Positions 12,368 through 25,125 of a stretch of DNA of 64,000 nucleotides are shown here, piece after piece (the stretch's first letter is position 1; each line of letters begins with the position of its first letter). A model generated the notes under the pieces. The model worked only from the letters and a program-made list of their open reading frames with translations. It did not search any database and had not been told where the DNA came from. A program made the translations under genes and the position numbers. This DNA comes from Cerrena zonata. Its lineage: Eukaryota; Basidiomycota; Agaricomycetes; Polyporales; Cerrenaceae. The DNA is taken from NCBI GenBank assembly GCA_038087015.1, contig JASBNA010000002.1:806001-870000 (forward strand), written 5' to 3'.

Positions 12368-15021
12368 ATGACTTTCTTTCGTTTCTTCACTCTAGCTATC
12401 TATTTAATTCTTCTTCTTTACGTCTCCTCCCTGGAAGCCGCTGGCGTGCTTCGCAATGCCACCCTTCACGATAATGACCTCATGAGTGTTTCTAGGTTCT
12501 CGCATGGTTGGAGGCAAGTCGCTCACTACGGTGCGATTGGAGGTGAACATGCATATAATCATCATGCTGGAGGTTGGGTAGAAGTGGACCTGCCTGGTGA
12601 GTCTCACTCGTGGTCATGGTAGGCTAACATGTATACTAAACAATATATTGCTTTCCAGAAGGCGTTGCTGCGTTGTACTATGTTGGTGTCCCAGAACTCC
12701 GAGGTGCACAGTACTTGGTTTGCTTTGACTGCGACCAACAATACGGCTTCGAGCGGATTGTGGAGTTGTCAGACGACAGTGCAGAATCGAGGGTACGTTC
12801 GGCTGCTTTCGTTTCTAAACTTGGGTGTTTGTTGAATGTATGGCAGATCTTGTTCTCGATCAAAGATATCAATCCCTCGGTGCCACACCGCGTAAGAATA
12901 ACCAATAGACGGGGTGCAAGCCGAGGAAGAGGGAGGGGGATATCGTTGGATGCATTGATTCTGACCCTACAGATGGATGGTGAGCATTAGTTATCAGAAC
13001 ATCATTCTTCGCATCTGAATTAACACTCCTTTGTCAAATCCTTTTCTAGACTCGGAGACGATGGCATCCACATCTAGCAGATTGCTTGCAGGGACAGAGG
13101 AATTCAATCATCTCGGCTACCATCTACTGGATGACAATGACATGGAACCAAGCGAAGGAAATATGGGCATGGAAGGATTCGAGGAGATTCCGATAATCTG
13201 GGGCGGAAAGGAATTTCAGGGTTCTAGTTTGCAACTGCTACCAACAGCCGAAAACCTAGAATCCTTTCTGTCTGGAGAAGGGGATGTCGTGTCTACGGAG
13301 TCGAGTTCTCCACTCTCCACCTTTTCCGTCCCACTCCCCACCCCTTCCGTGCCGTTACCTACACCCATCGATGATTCTCAGACTCCCTTCCGCAGACCGT
13401 TGTCAGTAAAGCAGAACAATGTTGCAGCTTCAACTACGCCAATTCCTGCAGATGTGTCCACGACGACTTATACTGTGGCTATTGGTCCATTCACAGTCGA
13501 AATTCCGTGGCCTATCATATCCCAAAGTGCTGTTCCAACGACCATCCCCTCTACTTCGACGTTATCGGCCCCAACAAGCTCGCAAAGCTCACTCGCTTCG
13601 GCAAGTGGTGCTTCTACGATTCAGTCGGTATCCTCTACGTTTACTATTAGCATACCTGCTGGTAGTACCACAGAGGTGCCAACTGGGATAACTACGATTT
13701 CAACGTCCGCGGGCAACACTAGTCCAAGCGACTCACAGACACCATCCCTGTCTGCAACTGCACCTTCGGTCACATTTACATTCCGAACTACCACTGATGT
13801 GACCACAACCCCATCGACCGCCCCGACTCTTCCAGTGACCACGAGTAGCTCAAGTGTACCCGTATCGTCTTCAATCGAGCCTGTATCTACTCAGACGTCA
13901 TCACTGTCAAGCATCTTCCCTACCTCCGGAACTACCACCTCAGTTTCGCAGTCGCAGTCGCAGTCTCTAGGTTCTACTCTCAGTGTATCGTCTCTTTCTA
14001 CATCCTTCTCGTCCTCGGTCTCAATTGTATCGCCTAGTACAACGGGAATTGAATCTCGTACTACTAGTGCCTTCTCGAGTTCCAGCAGTCAGCTAAGTCA
14101 GACAATAGGGACAACTTCCTCCCAGAGTTCGAGTTCTTCCTTTTCCGCCATTCCTTCGTCGACTGTCTCGATAACCTCATCTATCTCAAGTTCTATTCCC
14201 CAAAGCTCGAGCTTCAGCTCCGCCGTTCAGAACTCCACAAGTTCAACAATCAGTTCAACGTCGACCTCAAGCAGCAGTACCACTCAGTCAAACTCGGGGA
14301 CCAGCACAGCGCCGACGGCCTCTGCATCAAGTGGGAACGACTCTAACAAGGAAGACTCGGATGGTACCCGCGTTCTAACGATTACTTCCTTTTATCCTAC
14401 GTCAACCGATGGTACATCTGCCGGAAGCCAACTTGGAGCTTCACAGTCACTATCAACTTCATTGGTAGCTCTAGTCGCCGTTCTTGCAAGCTTGGCCTTC
14501 CTTTCTATCTTCCTTGCGGTCTTCATGGTTGTGAGGAACTCTCGCAGGCGTGCTAAGAGGTCCAGCACTCTTCAGAGAAATGCCTCTGTGATCACACCTT
14601 TCCCATACCCTCCACGCAATATGCCTTCCCCGTCACCTCCACCTCCACCGCCTGGGTCTGGAGGTGATCCACTCAGTCGTAATTCCTACACGACGAAGTA
14701 TTTCGGTGCTTCTGTTGTCCCACGTCCCAATGAATCGGGTTCGAATTGGTACGGTAATTACGGACAACCTGGGCCATCGATGCATTCATGGGGAGATCCT
14801 GTATCCAGTACGTATCTTCTTTTCAAATTGTGACTTTCAATTGACACATTCATTATTCAGTCAATCCTTCACCTCCGCCGTTACCGCGGTCTGCCACTTC
14901 ACCTCCTGCGAGACCGCTGCGCAGTCCTCTGCGTGAATCTGCATATCCCTATGGTTCTCCATCTGCATGGACTCATTCACCATATAGTCCACCGTCACCT
15001 TCGATATATGGTGATAGATAG
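12368..15021 (+). CDS. Mucin-like single-pass membrane protein with an N-terminal extracellular domain
   Basis: Probable cell-surface sensor or wall-anchored protein; no named family assigned. Five exons (12368-12596, 12659-12792, 12847-12979, 13050-14807, 14861-15021) sum to 2415 nt and 804 residues. Residues 1-24 form a signal peptide (FTLAIYLILLLYVSSLEAAG). Residues 25-190 look like a beta-sandwich module: GGWVEVDLPEGVAALYYVGV, an FDCDQQ turn, and SLDALILTLQMD. Residues about 240-625 are almost only Ser, Thr, Pro and Val, so heavily O-glycosylated. A transmembrane helix at about 637-660 (SLVALVAVLASLAFLSIFLA) is followed by a basic stop (RNSRRRAKRSS) and a Pro-rich cytosolic tail ending SPSIYGDR. 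The design (jelly-roll-like head, mucin stalk, one helix, Pro-rich tail) recurs in agaricomycetes; ligand unknown. Confidence 0.8.
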
Positions 15022-15426
15022 ACTCATGTCCTCGTAGATGTTTTGAAACAAAGAGATATTTACCCATTCTACAAGATTAAGAAGTATAATCCAAAAATAC
15101 TATGCAAATTAACCAACGGCGGAAGAAGATAATACGGTATCCTGCACAATGGGGGGTAGCGGCAAATGATAGGAGGAGAATGCGAAGGTATACAAGGTGG
15201 GGTGAGGACAGCGAATGTAATAATGTGAGGGAATAGTAACAACGAGAGGAGAGAGAGGGAGATGTACAAAAGAAAGGGATATATGCAACAGCGCGGTATC
15301 TCATTTAGGACAACCAAGGAACCAGAAAGAATGGAAAGAATAAGATAATGAAAATATATGAACAGCTTCAAAGTTCAATCTACAGAGCAGTGAGCAAGAT
15401 TGAAACGACAGAAAAATACATTATGG
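15022..15426. other. Intergenic between convergent genes
   Basis: A 405-base gap with the two 3' UTRs. AT-rich and purine-rich on the plus strand; nothing else seen. The hydrolase may use one more intron here (donor GTATGT at about 15430), which would only change its last residues. Confidence 0.4.
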
Positions 15427-18400
15427 TCACATACTGAGTCTCCAGCAATCGCTGAAATATTCCATAACTTCAATGACGACAGAGCTCTTGAACATCAAAG
15501 CATGGCTTGCCCCTTTGATCACCTTTACGGAGCATTTATCGGGACCCATAGTATTCTCCATCCACCGGACCACATTCTCTGCGATTCTGTCGTCACGGTC
15601 GCCATACCACACGCGAACTTGATGTGGATATGCAGAGTACGAGAATCCCCAAGGCTGTCGGTCGTGATTCAGGATTTGAACCAAATCTGCATGTGTACCC
15701 TTGGCGGACTCCGCGTGTGATGCTGCAATCAGTGCGTTGCCTAATTGTGCTTGATACGAAGCACTCGGAGTCTGAGTAGCATCAGACATGGGCGAAGCAG
15801 GTAAAGGCGGTACAGGAGGTGGAGGAATTGGAGGAGACTTTGAAGGACCAAATGACATCGAGCGTCGACCACCAGAACGGTAATTTGATGAGGTATCGCT
15901 GAAGGGAACACTAGAGATCGATCCTGCCTTCACCTTGGTTGGAGGAGTAGAATAAGACTTGGCTCTAAGGGTACTTGTCCAGTCGTCATCGCCGAGTCCA
16001 AGTCCAATCTCAGCAGAAAACGGAGATGGAAGGGTGGGCGGCAAGATTGGTGGCGGAGTAGGGCTTTTCTTCGATGAGGAGCTTTGTGAAGAGGATTTGC
16101 CTTTGAGCGAGCCCATAGAGCGCAGCGCCTTCAAACGATTCCCGGACCCCATGGTATTTGGCGAGCGTTCTTCTTTTGGTGACTGTGTTTGCGGACTAGT
16201 GGCACCCTTTAGACGTCCTAAGAACCCTTTGGACGGTTTCCTAGGGGTTGCCTGCGCTCGACGACTCTCACTAACCGTCCGACTCCTTGTTGAGCCTTCG
16301 CTCCTCCTCCCAAGGGTACTCCTGCTATCAAACCTTCCTTCGAAGTCTCGCAGATCATCATAGTCGCTAAAGATGCCCGAACTCATGCTCCTTCGACCCT
16401 CGGCTTCAGGTTGCGGCAGTTGCAGATCAATAGAGCTGGGGCTACTATATGATTTACCGGTTGGCGTGATTGAATTAGCAGTCCCAGGTCGAGATGTCTT
16501 GACATCAAATCCAATTCCTGCATAAGCGATCGTTGGGGGTTTCCCAAGCATCCAAGTCTGAACCTTCCATTCAGCCGCCTGTGCAGTCTTCAGGATGCCG
16601 TTAGGAACGTATTTCAACCATTTGTATCCAGCTATATAAACTGTGAACACGCGACCCACATGTGAATCAAAAGAACGTACCTCCTTCACCTCCACCTACC
16701 CAGGGGGCAAGCAAACAGATATCACCTCTGATACGCTCTGGGAACTTGTTTGCGAAGGCAAGTGCATAGGGTGCTCCCGCCGAATGTGCCATTACGCTAC
16801 ACTGATCAATGTTGAGACGGTCAAGAACCTCTTCAACAACACCAGCCCATTCGGGGATACCCCTAGCAGACTTTGTTCGTGGAGAATCTGTGAGACCCAA
16901 ACCCCACCTGTCACAAATTTCAATAGGTGTTAGATGAAGAAGGGAAGGATCAAACATACCTATCAATAGTGATAAGCCGAATCCCGAGGCATTCCGCCAT
17001 CTCATCATACAACCCCATAATTTGTCTAACACATCCCAGACCAAGGAAGACAACGAGGGGTGAGCCTGTTGGACTACCCAGGTCGGAGAAACTAACGGTT
17101 AGAGGCACCCCTCGAGATGCGTGAGGACTTCGAGTTAGTTTGAGAGTGGTAGTTAGTCGGCTGGAACGGAGGTACTGGGCGATAGCTTGCGAGGGTGAGG
17201 TTGTTTTCGTCAAAGTGGATAAATCCAGTGGAGGTAGTGGTGGCTGATCAGAGATGGTTGACGTAGAGTACGAATAGATGGAAGATTCACGTCTGTTATC
17301 AGACACTGGTGAGCCCACATCATCATATATCCCCGTCGAGGGTTTCTTCTGCAAATACGAAGGTGACGGGGCAGCTGAAGAATACATGACGGACACCCGT
17401 GCTTGGTTGCGAATGGTTTGTCGAACCTCCTCGGCTATCGTATCCACGGAAGATCTGGAAATGAAGTCCGTGTCGTCGTCCGTACTAGGCAATGGATCAG
17501 GGGACAAATGGATTGGTTTCTCGGGCGGCAGAGAACCATGCCCGTTACTATGTGCGCGAGATGATGATCGGGACAAGCTTGTCTTCGACAGAGCTTGCTT
17601 TGTTGCGGGTGCATGAGTACGAATAATCTCAGAAATTGAAGGAGCGACCGTTCTGGACGGAGATGGTGTCGGTTGCGGTTGCGGCGGTGGCGTTGGTCTA
17701 AGAGATTCATCGGAGATCGAGGATGAGTTATTACTATACAAGCTGATATCTTCTCTGGAGGATGTTGGTCGCAAACTTGACTTTGTCACGGTGATATTCG
17801 AAGCATCTCGAGAAGAGGCTGGGCGGTGATTTTTAGGTCTCTGGGAACGTCGTGACATCGGGTGAATACTATCATCGTCCGAACTCGACTCGTGAGGTTT
17901 GCGTGCCTTTCGAGGAGCTTTGCCCAACACTACACCAGGTGGGGGAGTAGGTAGTGGTGGGTGGTACAATGGATGGTAACCGGTTTTGCTGACTTTTGAA
18001 CGACCAGAAATACCACCAGAACCCATGAAATGATCGTCGGCACCAACCCCATTCATGCCATCAACTAACGCATCCATGGTTTCCACTCCGGATATGGGTG
18101 CCGCCACCATAACCGGGATATGGAAAACCGAGCCACGGAACGACATATCATCTATAGGAGTTTGTGGAAGAGGGTCGAATTGGCTTAGACTTGAGGACCC
18201 GGAATCGCGGAAGGGATACTTTAGAGATCGATTCAAGAATGGTGCATGGTCGGAATCATGTCTACCTGACGGGCCTGTTTGCGACCGCATTCGCGGCCAC
18301 GGTGCCTTGACATCTTCAGTAAACGAAGCATCTTCCTCTACACTGGGAAATTCGAAGCATTGCTCGTTTACTTGCGCTGAACTCTCCACATACTCCCGCT

Positions 18401-18740
18401 TCTCCCTGGTAGCCTTTCTTGATGATGAATCGCGCCGTAGAGAGGACGTTCTAGGGGGTGGGGGCTGTTCATGATGCCTTGGTGGATATGGACCAGATGT
18501 TTTGGGTTCCAAGAGGTCATCAAAGTCAAAGTGTTGGAAGGAAGACGGGGAAGTCGAATAGATCCCGGAGCGTGAATGTTCAAGTGAAACCGAAGTAGAA
18601 GGGGAGGCTGAAGCTTTCTTTTCCTTCTTCAAGGAGAGGAATGATGACTTCTTGGTAGGTTTTCTGTATAAGGAGGGACTGCTGCTGTTGGAAGCGGACA
18701 CGGTATAAGGCGAATTGGGGTGAGATAAATTGGGAGCCAT
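15427..18740 (-). CDS. Large alpha/beta-hydrolase-fold protein with long disordered regions
   Basis: Putative serine hydrolase, substrate unknown. Three exons on the minus strand (18740-16960, 16907-16681, 16631-15427) sum to 3213 nt and 1070 residues, far longer than a typical 300-residue alpha/beta hydrolase. Residues 1-530 are Ser/Pro-rich and disordered. The fold begins near 545 (VPLTVSFSDLGSPTGSPLVV, then FLGLGCVRQI as probable oxyanion loop), followed by RLITIDRWGLGLTDSP. The nucleophile is probably Ser at about 635 in MAHSAGAPYALAFANKFPER; the motif reads A-H-S-A-G instead of G-x-S-x-G. After a lid segment (GYKWLKYVPNGILKTAQAAE) the fold is interrupted by about 210 disordered residues, then resumes with RVWYGDRDDRIAENVV (acid) and VIKGASHALMF (His). 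The triad therefore looks complete. Convergent with the membrane-protein gene. Confidence 0.85.
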
Positions 18741-19813
18741 TGGGACGACGAAGAGGATCTAGAGGTAGAAAAGACAGTGGGAGATGTAAAAACGAGTGAG
18801 AGAGCGATCCGCTCAGCGGTTTGAGAGGATCCCGTCGTCGTCTACGCCGTCGAGGACGAGAGGGTCGTCGTCGAGAGTCAGCGAGATCATTTGCTTCCCA
18901 CTGTGTACGCGCTTCAACAATCACCTAACCCAAGCTACCGCCGAGCGCTCCGGCTCTCTTCTGCGCAAACAGCCTACAACATTTTCATGACTTCGTCTTC
19001 CAAGCATATCATCTACAAATTCACCCTCGTCCTATCTTTGCGCTGTCTACGCTTTATCTCCGTGTATTCTCCTTTCTGACATACACAGTCTTTCCGTTTC
19101 TCAAATATACAGATATGTTATTTTCTGTCAAACCCGCCTGAAACACACATCCAGGCACCGCTGGATCGAACGTTTAGCGGTTGTTCATGCCCATTCTTAG
19201 TTTCCAGGGTGGTCTCTGATCTTAAGATTTCTCACCAGCGCATTCTAGTGCCTTTCCTTATCGTTTGCCACATGCCCACCTGAGAGAGCCTTGCTAAACA
19301 TATATGCAGGCTCACGACTGAATGTAATAAAAAGTCGTTCTGCTTCCTTCCTCCGTAATAATAATTTAAAGCCGTAATAGACCGTCATCATAATCGATCT
19401 CATGGGGGAATCGTACCCCAGATTCGTGGAGTTGTTTTGGCTCTGTGAAGGTTATTGGTGTTGCCAAGTTCACTCAGACTTTTCACATGTCATGATTCAC
19501 TGCAGTTCCACACGCGCAGTGCTCCGAACATTCAACACATCAAGCAACTCTGGAGTATATATTATAATGTCCATCAAGAACACCCCATATGTTTCCTTTC
19601 CTTGTATTACAGTACTTACAGTACAGAATGACATAAATAACGGTCTCACCCTTCGGGGAAGGCGCTACATTGTCGGTCGCTACCATTGACGTACACCAAC
19701 TCGCGTGATAAGCATTCCTTTAGCATTCCCTCTTACTACGAGTCATTAAGCAACGTGTCCGAGTACTCCAGGCACTCTACAGCTTTGTCTAGGTGTACCA
19801 CGCTGTTAGCAAT
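18741..19813. other. Intergenic between divergent genes, 1.1 kb
   Basis: Contains the promoters of the hydrolase and the acyltransferase. I see no coding-like frame, RNA gene or repeat in it. Confidence 0.4.
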
Positions 19814-21415
19814 ATGGCAGCCACCGTTGTACAAGACCTGAGTACGATACCGATCGTTGAACGACCGAAGAGGACATGGCCCCAGAAGCTGAATGGGTTC
19901 CTATTCGTTGTAATCTTCAATTTCGGCTGTCTTATGATAAATGGCTTTCAATTTACCATCCTCCTCCCCATTTGGCTCATCCCCTTTCCTCCAGCAAGGA
20001 AGCTATATGACGAGGGAATACGTTATAGCAGAGGAGCGTTCGGTCTCTTGTTAGGTCCGTCTCAAGTCGCACTCTATGACGAACTTCATTAATTCCGACT
20101 GGACATCACGGCAGTGCTGATAAGCCAGTGGTTTGGTCCGACCAAGCTTGTCGTTTCCTTTGAAACGGAAGGTCAAGGTCGTTTCACTGACAAGGAGATC
20201 GAGGAATTGGTGGTGAAGGATGCCGCAGGACGGGTTACCGAAATACGACTACCTCAGAAGGCTGTCATGATAGCCAATCATCAGGTTGATGTCACCCAAT
20301 TGTCAACCTTGTTTCTCTGTTCTCAAGACATGGTTCTTTGTGGCAGGTTTATGCAGACTGGCTATATGCTTGGTGCCTAACCTACTTTATGGGCACACAC
20401 AAAGGTGTATACATTGTCCTTAAGAAGAGCCTCAAATGGGTCCCTATAGTAGGCTGGGTATGTCTCTTTCCTACTATTTATTCTGCTCCAGCTCACTAAC
20501 GTTTCATACATAGGGGATGCAATTCTACAACTTCATCTTCCTCGCCCGTTCATGGGCTTCAGACCGGCTGCATCTCTCCCAGAGTCTAGCATGGCTCGGT
20601 CGACGCGCCGAACAAGAGGACACTTCTCTTACGTTCCTTCTCTATCCTGAAGGTACCCTTGTTAGCAAGGACACAAGACCTATCAGCAAGAGGTATGCTG
20701 ACAAGCTCGGTATTGTACGTATTCGCTTGTATTAGAAGGAACCCTCAACTAACGAAGCTTCTATCTCAGCCGGACATGAGGCATACTCTACTTCCACGCT
20801 CAACTGGCCTGCATTATTCCTTGAGGTCACTCGCACCTAAGATTCCAAGCTTGCAGATGATTGATATTACGATGGCTTACCCAGGTAACTATGCACGATC
20901 TATTAATGAACTGGTAGTATTCTGAGCTTATTTCCATGTAGGGATCCCACCCTTTCGGGTACGGGCAAGCATTCTACACACTACGGTCCATATTCTTCGA
21001 CCGTGTACCACCAGCAGCTGTGTATATGCATATTCGGAAATTCGACGTCGCCAAAGAGGTACCAATTGGAGACATTTCCACAAGCAGTTCTCAAGCACTC
21101 CCGAACGGGACCGCTCAGAACCAGTCAGCGGAAATTGAAATCCCTGAAGATGAGCGCGCGAAATTCGACTTGTGGCTCAGAGATCTCTGGAGGGAGAAAG
21201 ACAGCCGGATGTCGAGATTCGCAGAGACAGGGTCATTGGCGAATGAAGGACAGGAGAGTTTGGAAATTCCATTGAAGCTGAAGCATAAACGCGAGATTCT
21301 GGACGCCTTTTGTTTCTTCATTCCGGCACTGGTAGGATGGACATGGACGAAATTGCTCGGCTTGATGATTTTGACTGGATGGGTACGGCGACGATCGTAT
21401 CGCGGACTTTTTTGA
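19814..21415 (+). CDS. Membrane-bound lysophospholipid/glycerol-3-phosphate-type acyltransferase, frame broken in last exon
   Basis: PlsC-type acyltransferase of the endomembrane, transferring a fatty acyl group to a lysophospholipid. Exons: 19814-20054, 20115-20284, 20347-20457, 20514-20714, 20770-20884, 20942-21415. An N-terminal hydrophobic segment (FLFVVIFNFGCLMINGFQFT) is followed by the catalytic HX4D motif in ANHQVYADWLYAWCL (His136, Asp141), which forms only when the intron 20285-20346 is removed. The substrate-binding motif is LLYPEGTLVSK. A second hydrophobic pair lies near the C-terminus (AFCFFIPALVGWTWTKLLGL). The closest families I know are yeast Cst26 and animal LCLAT1/AGPAT5. 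The last exon is one base too long: the family continuation after YPGIPP (GYGQAFYTLRSIFFDRVPP) is in another frame, implying an extra base near 20950-20957. Without that base the protein would be 436 residues; as written it stops near 21137. Confidence 0.85.
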
Positions 21416-23171
21416 CGACTACTTCATTTCCTGGACGGATGTATATCAATGCTCATTTGTTGTTGTACCTACCATATCTATGTTGTTTGATTCGTGTTCA
21501 AAGCTAAACTTGGACCGAAGATCTCGTAAGATGAACGCGTTCGTGTTACGTATAAGAGCGTAGAGTACTCTAAGTCATAAATACTTTTGAGCGGTAAGCC
21601 GGAGGACCGATACTGGTCTTCTAATTTCGCGCAGTCTCAAATTACGAGGACTGAGTAAATTGCTGACGTTGTCGCTCGACTTGGTTGACCAAGAACAAGC
21701 TGGTGTCCAAGAATCGGTCTACACAGTTGGCAAGACAGCTCGATTCAGATCTTGAAAAGCTGGTGGAAGGAGTTCCTGTGACACATCTTGATGCAGAACG
21801 CGTGTATAAGCAAAAATTGAGTTTGTTTCAGAACGAGAAGCCTACTTGTCCCAGCACATGCTAGTCATTTGGTGGATGGACGAGTGAACGCGAGCCTGTG
21901 CACGTTCGTTGTCCATGAAAGTTTCAAGCTCTTTCTGCAAAGAGAAACGTTATATTATAGTTTAGTCTAGTATGAGCAACAAATCCTCGTACCCTGGTAC
22001 TCTCATCGAAGCTAAGGCCGCTGGTAGCGTCTGACATGTTGCGTAGATGTTGTTCTGAAGATGGTAGGAGACTGTAAAGCCTATAGACTGGGTGACGGTG
22101 ACAATCTTGGTCGGCTTGTTCCGTAAATGTGATCGACGGCATTACGGCAACCTCCGATAGTCCTCGCTGTTCTTTCTGTTTAGACGTCTTTCATTCTCAA
22201 CCATATCAACCGTGTTTTTCGCGCCTGGGTCGTCTCGCTCGTCGTCGGAACCGGGATACTTATAAGCGTTGCGATTTTCGGTGTCTTACATGTGCAGTAA
22301 CAATAAGCAAATGGATTGCTTGCGCGTACACGTTGATCTCCATCTTACACATCCCTTTTATTTGTAACCTTTTTAAGACATACATATACACGGAAAGTAA
22401 TATTTGGTGCGCCTGTTCCGGAGATCGCTGCGGCAGTGGCGTTGGCTGGTCATTGTGCGCGGTAGTGAAGAGAACAGCATCACATTCGCCCATTGATATT
22501 TACATAAACGTGAACATGACGAAGACTTGGAAGCCATAAAGTCGACATCGTGCCCGTGCAGGAGGAGCTTTCATTTTGAATATCTAATATTGATCCTCGA
22601 GAGGCGTGCGTGATATGCAGCTACGGCGAGAAGAGATCTCAAGGGCGATGACCGAGAAAATGGCACCGGTGACCCGCAATAAAGGTTTTGCTTCCGCGAA
22701 AGTCTGGGTCAGAGATCAAGATCGCGCTCCGAAAACTTTCAGCCACAAAGGCAACAACTGTTGCCAACGACTTCATTTTCCCGTCTTGACAAGTAGTATG
22801 ATGTCCCTCCCTTGTCCTATTCGCCCGTAACTATGCCCGCTTGCTGTCTTGTTTCTGAACTTTTGTTCACACCGCTTTACCACAAAAAACAACTGTTTGC
22901 CTATTTTCTCACTAGTTTCTCGTTTAGTCTTTGACTAGACTTTGCTTCCGGGTGTAATTCTCCCTTTGGGTCTATCATCGATTGTCTTCGTACTGATGCA
23001 AATCGGGCAAGGTGTCCATATAGGCTACACGTGAGGTACCGTTGGGAAAGTCCACATATCCAGCCGCCGCATTATAAAAGCAATCCTTCCTCCTTCTTTG
23101 CCGCCTCCTGCCGGCAGTCGGTCAATATTCTGCCTCGTGCATCTCACTCCTTCTCTCGAGGACCTCTCTCC
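21416..23171. other. Intergenic, 1.75 kb
   Basis: No supported gene. A 136-codon plus-strand frame at 22129-22539 is cysteine-rich only by chance composition and has no homology I recognise. The final 100 bases before 23172 are CT-rich and lead into the second Ies1 start. Confidence 0.4.
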
Positions 23172-25125
23172 ATGGCGTCATCCAGTACAGCAGAACCGTC
23201 CGCCAGCCAGTTGTCCTCCCAAGCATGGCAAATTAACGTGCCGTAGGTACCTCTAGCTGCTTACACGCCCTGAACCTTCTCACAAGATAAAAACAATTGC
23301 CTCACAGCCCTCACCCACCGGGTAAAAAGACGTTTCCAATCAAGCGTGCCGACGCCGAGCCTCTGACTCGAGCAGACTTGCAATATGATTTGCTGTACTT
23401 CATATTCGCAGACTCTAGTAGGGTCTTTGCAGACTCAATGGCCCCCGGGACACCCCTTGTCAACTTTTGTGACCTCTACGTCAACGCGTTATTCAACTCC
23501 ACCAAATGCTCCAAGGTCCTCAAAGACAAGATGGTTGAAACGCCTGACTTTGCTATTGAATTCGCAAAGATATCCTTGCTCACGAATGTGGGCAGAATCA
23601 ACACTACTATGGCTTGTGGGTGGCGTCCTTCCCACTCTTCTTCGGGATATGAGGAATTTACGTACTCAATGACTCGCAGTCTTCCCTGAAATGAAAACGG
23701 CCCTTCGTAGTTACCACCCAGTTCCCTCACTGCAGCGTACGGATGGGAACCTCCAGGACGCGCCTAGAATAAAGAACTGCCTGAAGGCAGCTTTGCTCCC
23801 CACAGAGTTTAAGGTTCCGCCTCCAGCAAACCCAGCGGAGATTCTGGAAAAGGCCGTGAGTTGCCCACGAACCTCTCCATTCTGCCCATCATCTGATATC
23901 CCGGGAACCGCCGTTAGAGAGCTGGTCAGGTACCTCCTACTAGCGTTGTGAATCTAATTTTTGTATTATCAAATGCAAGCCATACCTTGGTAAGTAATCT
24001 GATCACACCCCCCGCGTTTACTCGCACGGGAGCTTCGACTATCCTGGAACAATGCGGTCTTAAGCGTTTGTACAGGGACATTTCGAACCTGGTGTGGAAT
24101 TCTTGGATCTCTTTCTTCCAACACCGGTCTCCTCATCGTCACGAGCTCGAGTCTTCCTATGGCTTATGTTCCACTACCTTTCCGCCCCAGGAACATCTAA
24201 TCCCTTTGATGACGACCACTCAAAAGAATATCCAGGTAAAGCCCCCTTGATGGTAAATCTAACCCCTGAAGAAGCGGCCCGAGAGAACGAAGACCCACAA
24301 GAGGAGCTTGAATTTGGCAAACGCATGAGCCAAATGAGGAGCAAATTCCTGAAGGAGCTAGTTGACGAGATGGAACAGGAAAAGAAGAGGAAAAAGAACC
24401 CGCCGCCACCTCCATTACCACCAGTCGCACCGACGCCATCGTTCTCAGGTAAATCACGTCGGGTGGTGGAAATGAATTTTTCTCTGACAATAACCGATTT
24501 TAGCGCATGAGATCGCTGCCATCAGGCGGCCACGAGCTCAGCGCAATCCAGCTTCAGACGGGAGCAGGGACTCTTCCCACGGCCACGATTATCCTCAGTC
24601 CTCAACAATGGCGCAACAAGCAACACAAAGACCACCGCGTATCCCGCATATCAGAGGTATGTCCTAGATAAGGATCGCCTTTCTCCACCGCGCTAAACAT
24701 ATCATTTTCCAGAACCGGAAGAAGGCCAGCAGCGGTCGATGTTGGAACGTAAGTAATCTTGTACGCATTAGATGCGCCTTCGCACTTACCATGCATCCCG
24801 TAGAGGCCTGGCATATCAACAAAACCACAGATCCGTTGGAAGACTCCGATCATGACGGTGATGAACAAGTCAGGCTTGAATACAGTACGTAAAACTAACA
24901 AAAAATAGTCTTGAGCCCCATTTATAACCCATCCCGCCAGATCGTCGTCTCCGAATTCTGTCCCGCCTTCGAGGCAAAGCTCCAACCCCGCCACTACCTC
25001 CATTAAACGAACTAACGTTCCACACACAACAATTCCAAACACCATATCCGGTCGAAGGTGGCGGTGATCGATCACAAGCTGGGTCGTCCAATCAGATGGG
25101 CAAACTGCGACAAGTCTCATGGTGA
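23172..25125 (+). CDS. IES1: INO80 chromatin-remodelling complex subunit Ies1, copy B
   Basis: Second Ies1 paralogue, nuclear INO80 accessory subunit. Nine exons (23172-23242, 23308-23615, 23680-23855, 23918-23989, 24076-24448, 24504-24656, 24713-24748, 24804-24884, 24941-25125) sum to 1455 nt and 484 residues. It matches copy A segment by segment: LTRADLQYDLLYFIF, FCDLYVNALFNSTKCSKVL, FAKISLLTNVGRINTTMA, RSYHPVPSLQRTDGNLQDAP, PPTSVVNLIFVLSNAS, LDLFLPTPVSSSSRARVFL and WLMFHYLS. The linker after it is much shorter than in copy A. The end again carries TTDPLEDSDHDGDEQ and RLRILSRLRGKAPTP, then a unique 40-residue tail. Most intron positions are shared with copy A, so the copies arose by gene duplication, not retroposition. 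Both copies are intact, and they are clearly diverged. Confidence 0.85.

Noticed and set aside
12404..14833. Ser/Thr repeats of the membrane protein considered as a tandem repeat array
   Set aside because: Low-complexity codons without a regular unit length; best explained as a mucin-like stalk.
22129..22539. 136-codon Cys-rich frame on the plus strand
   Set aside because: No signal peptide, irregular composition and AT-rich codon use; looks like chance.
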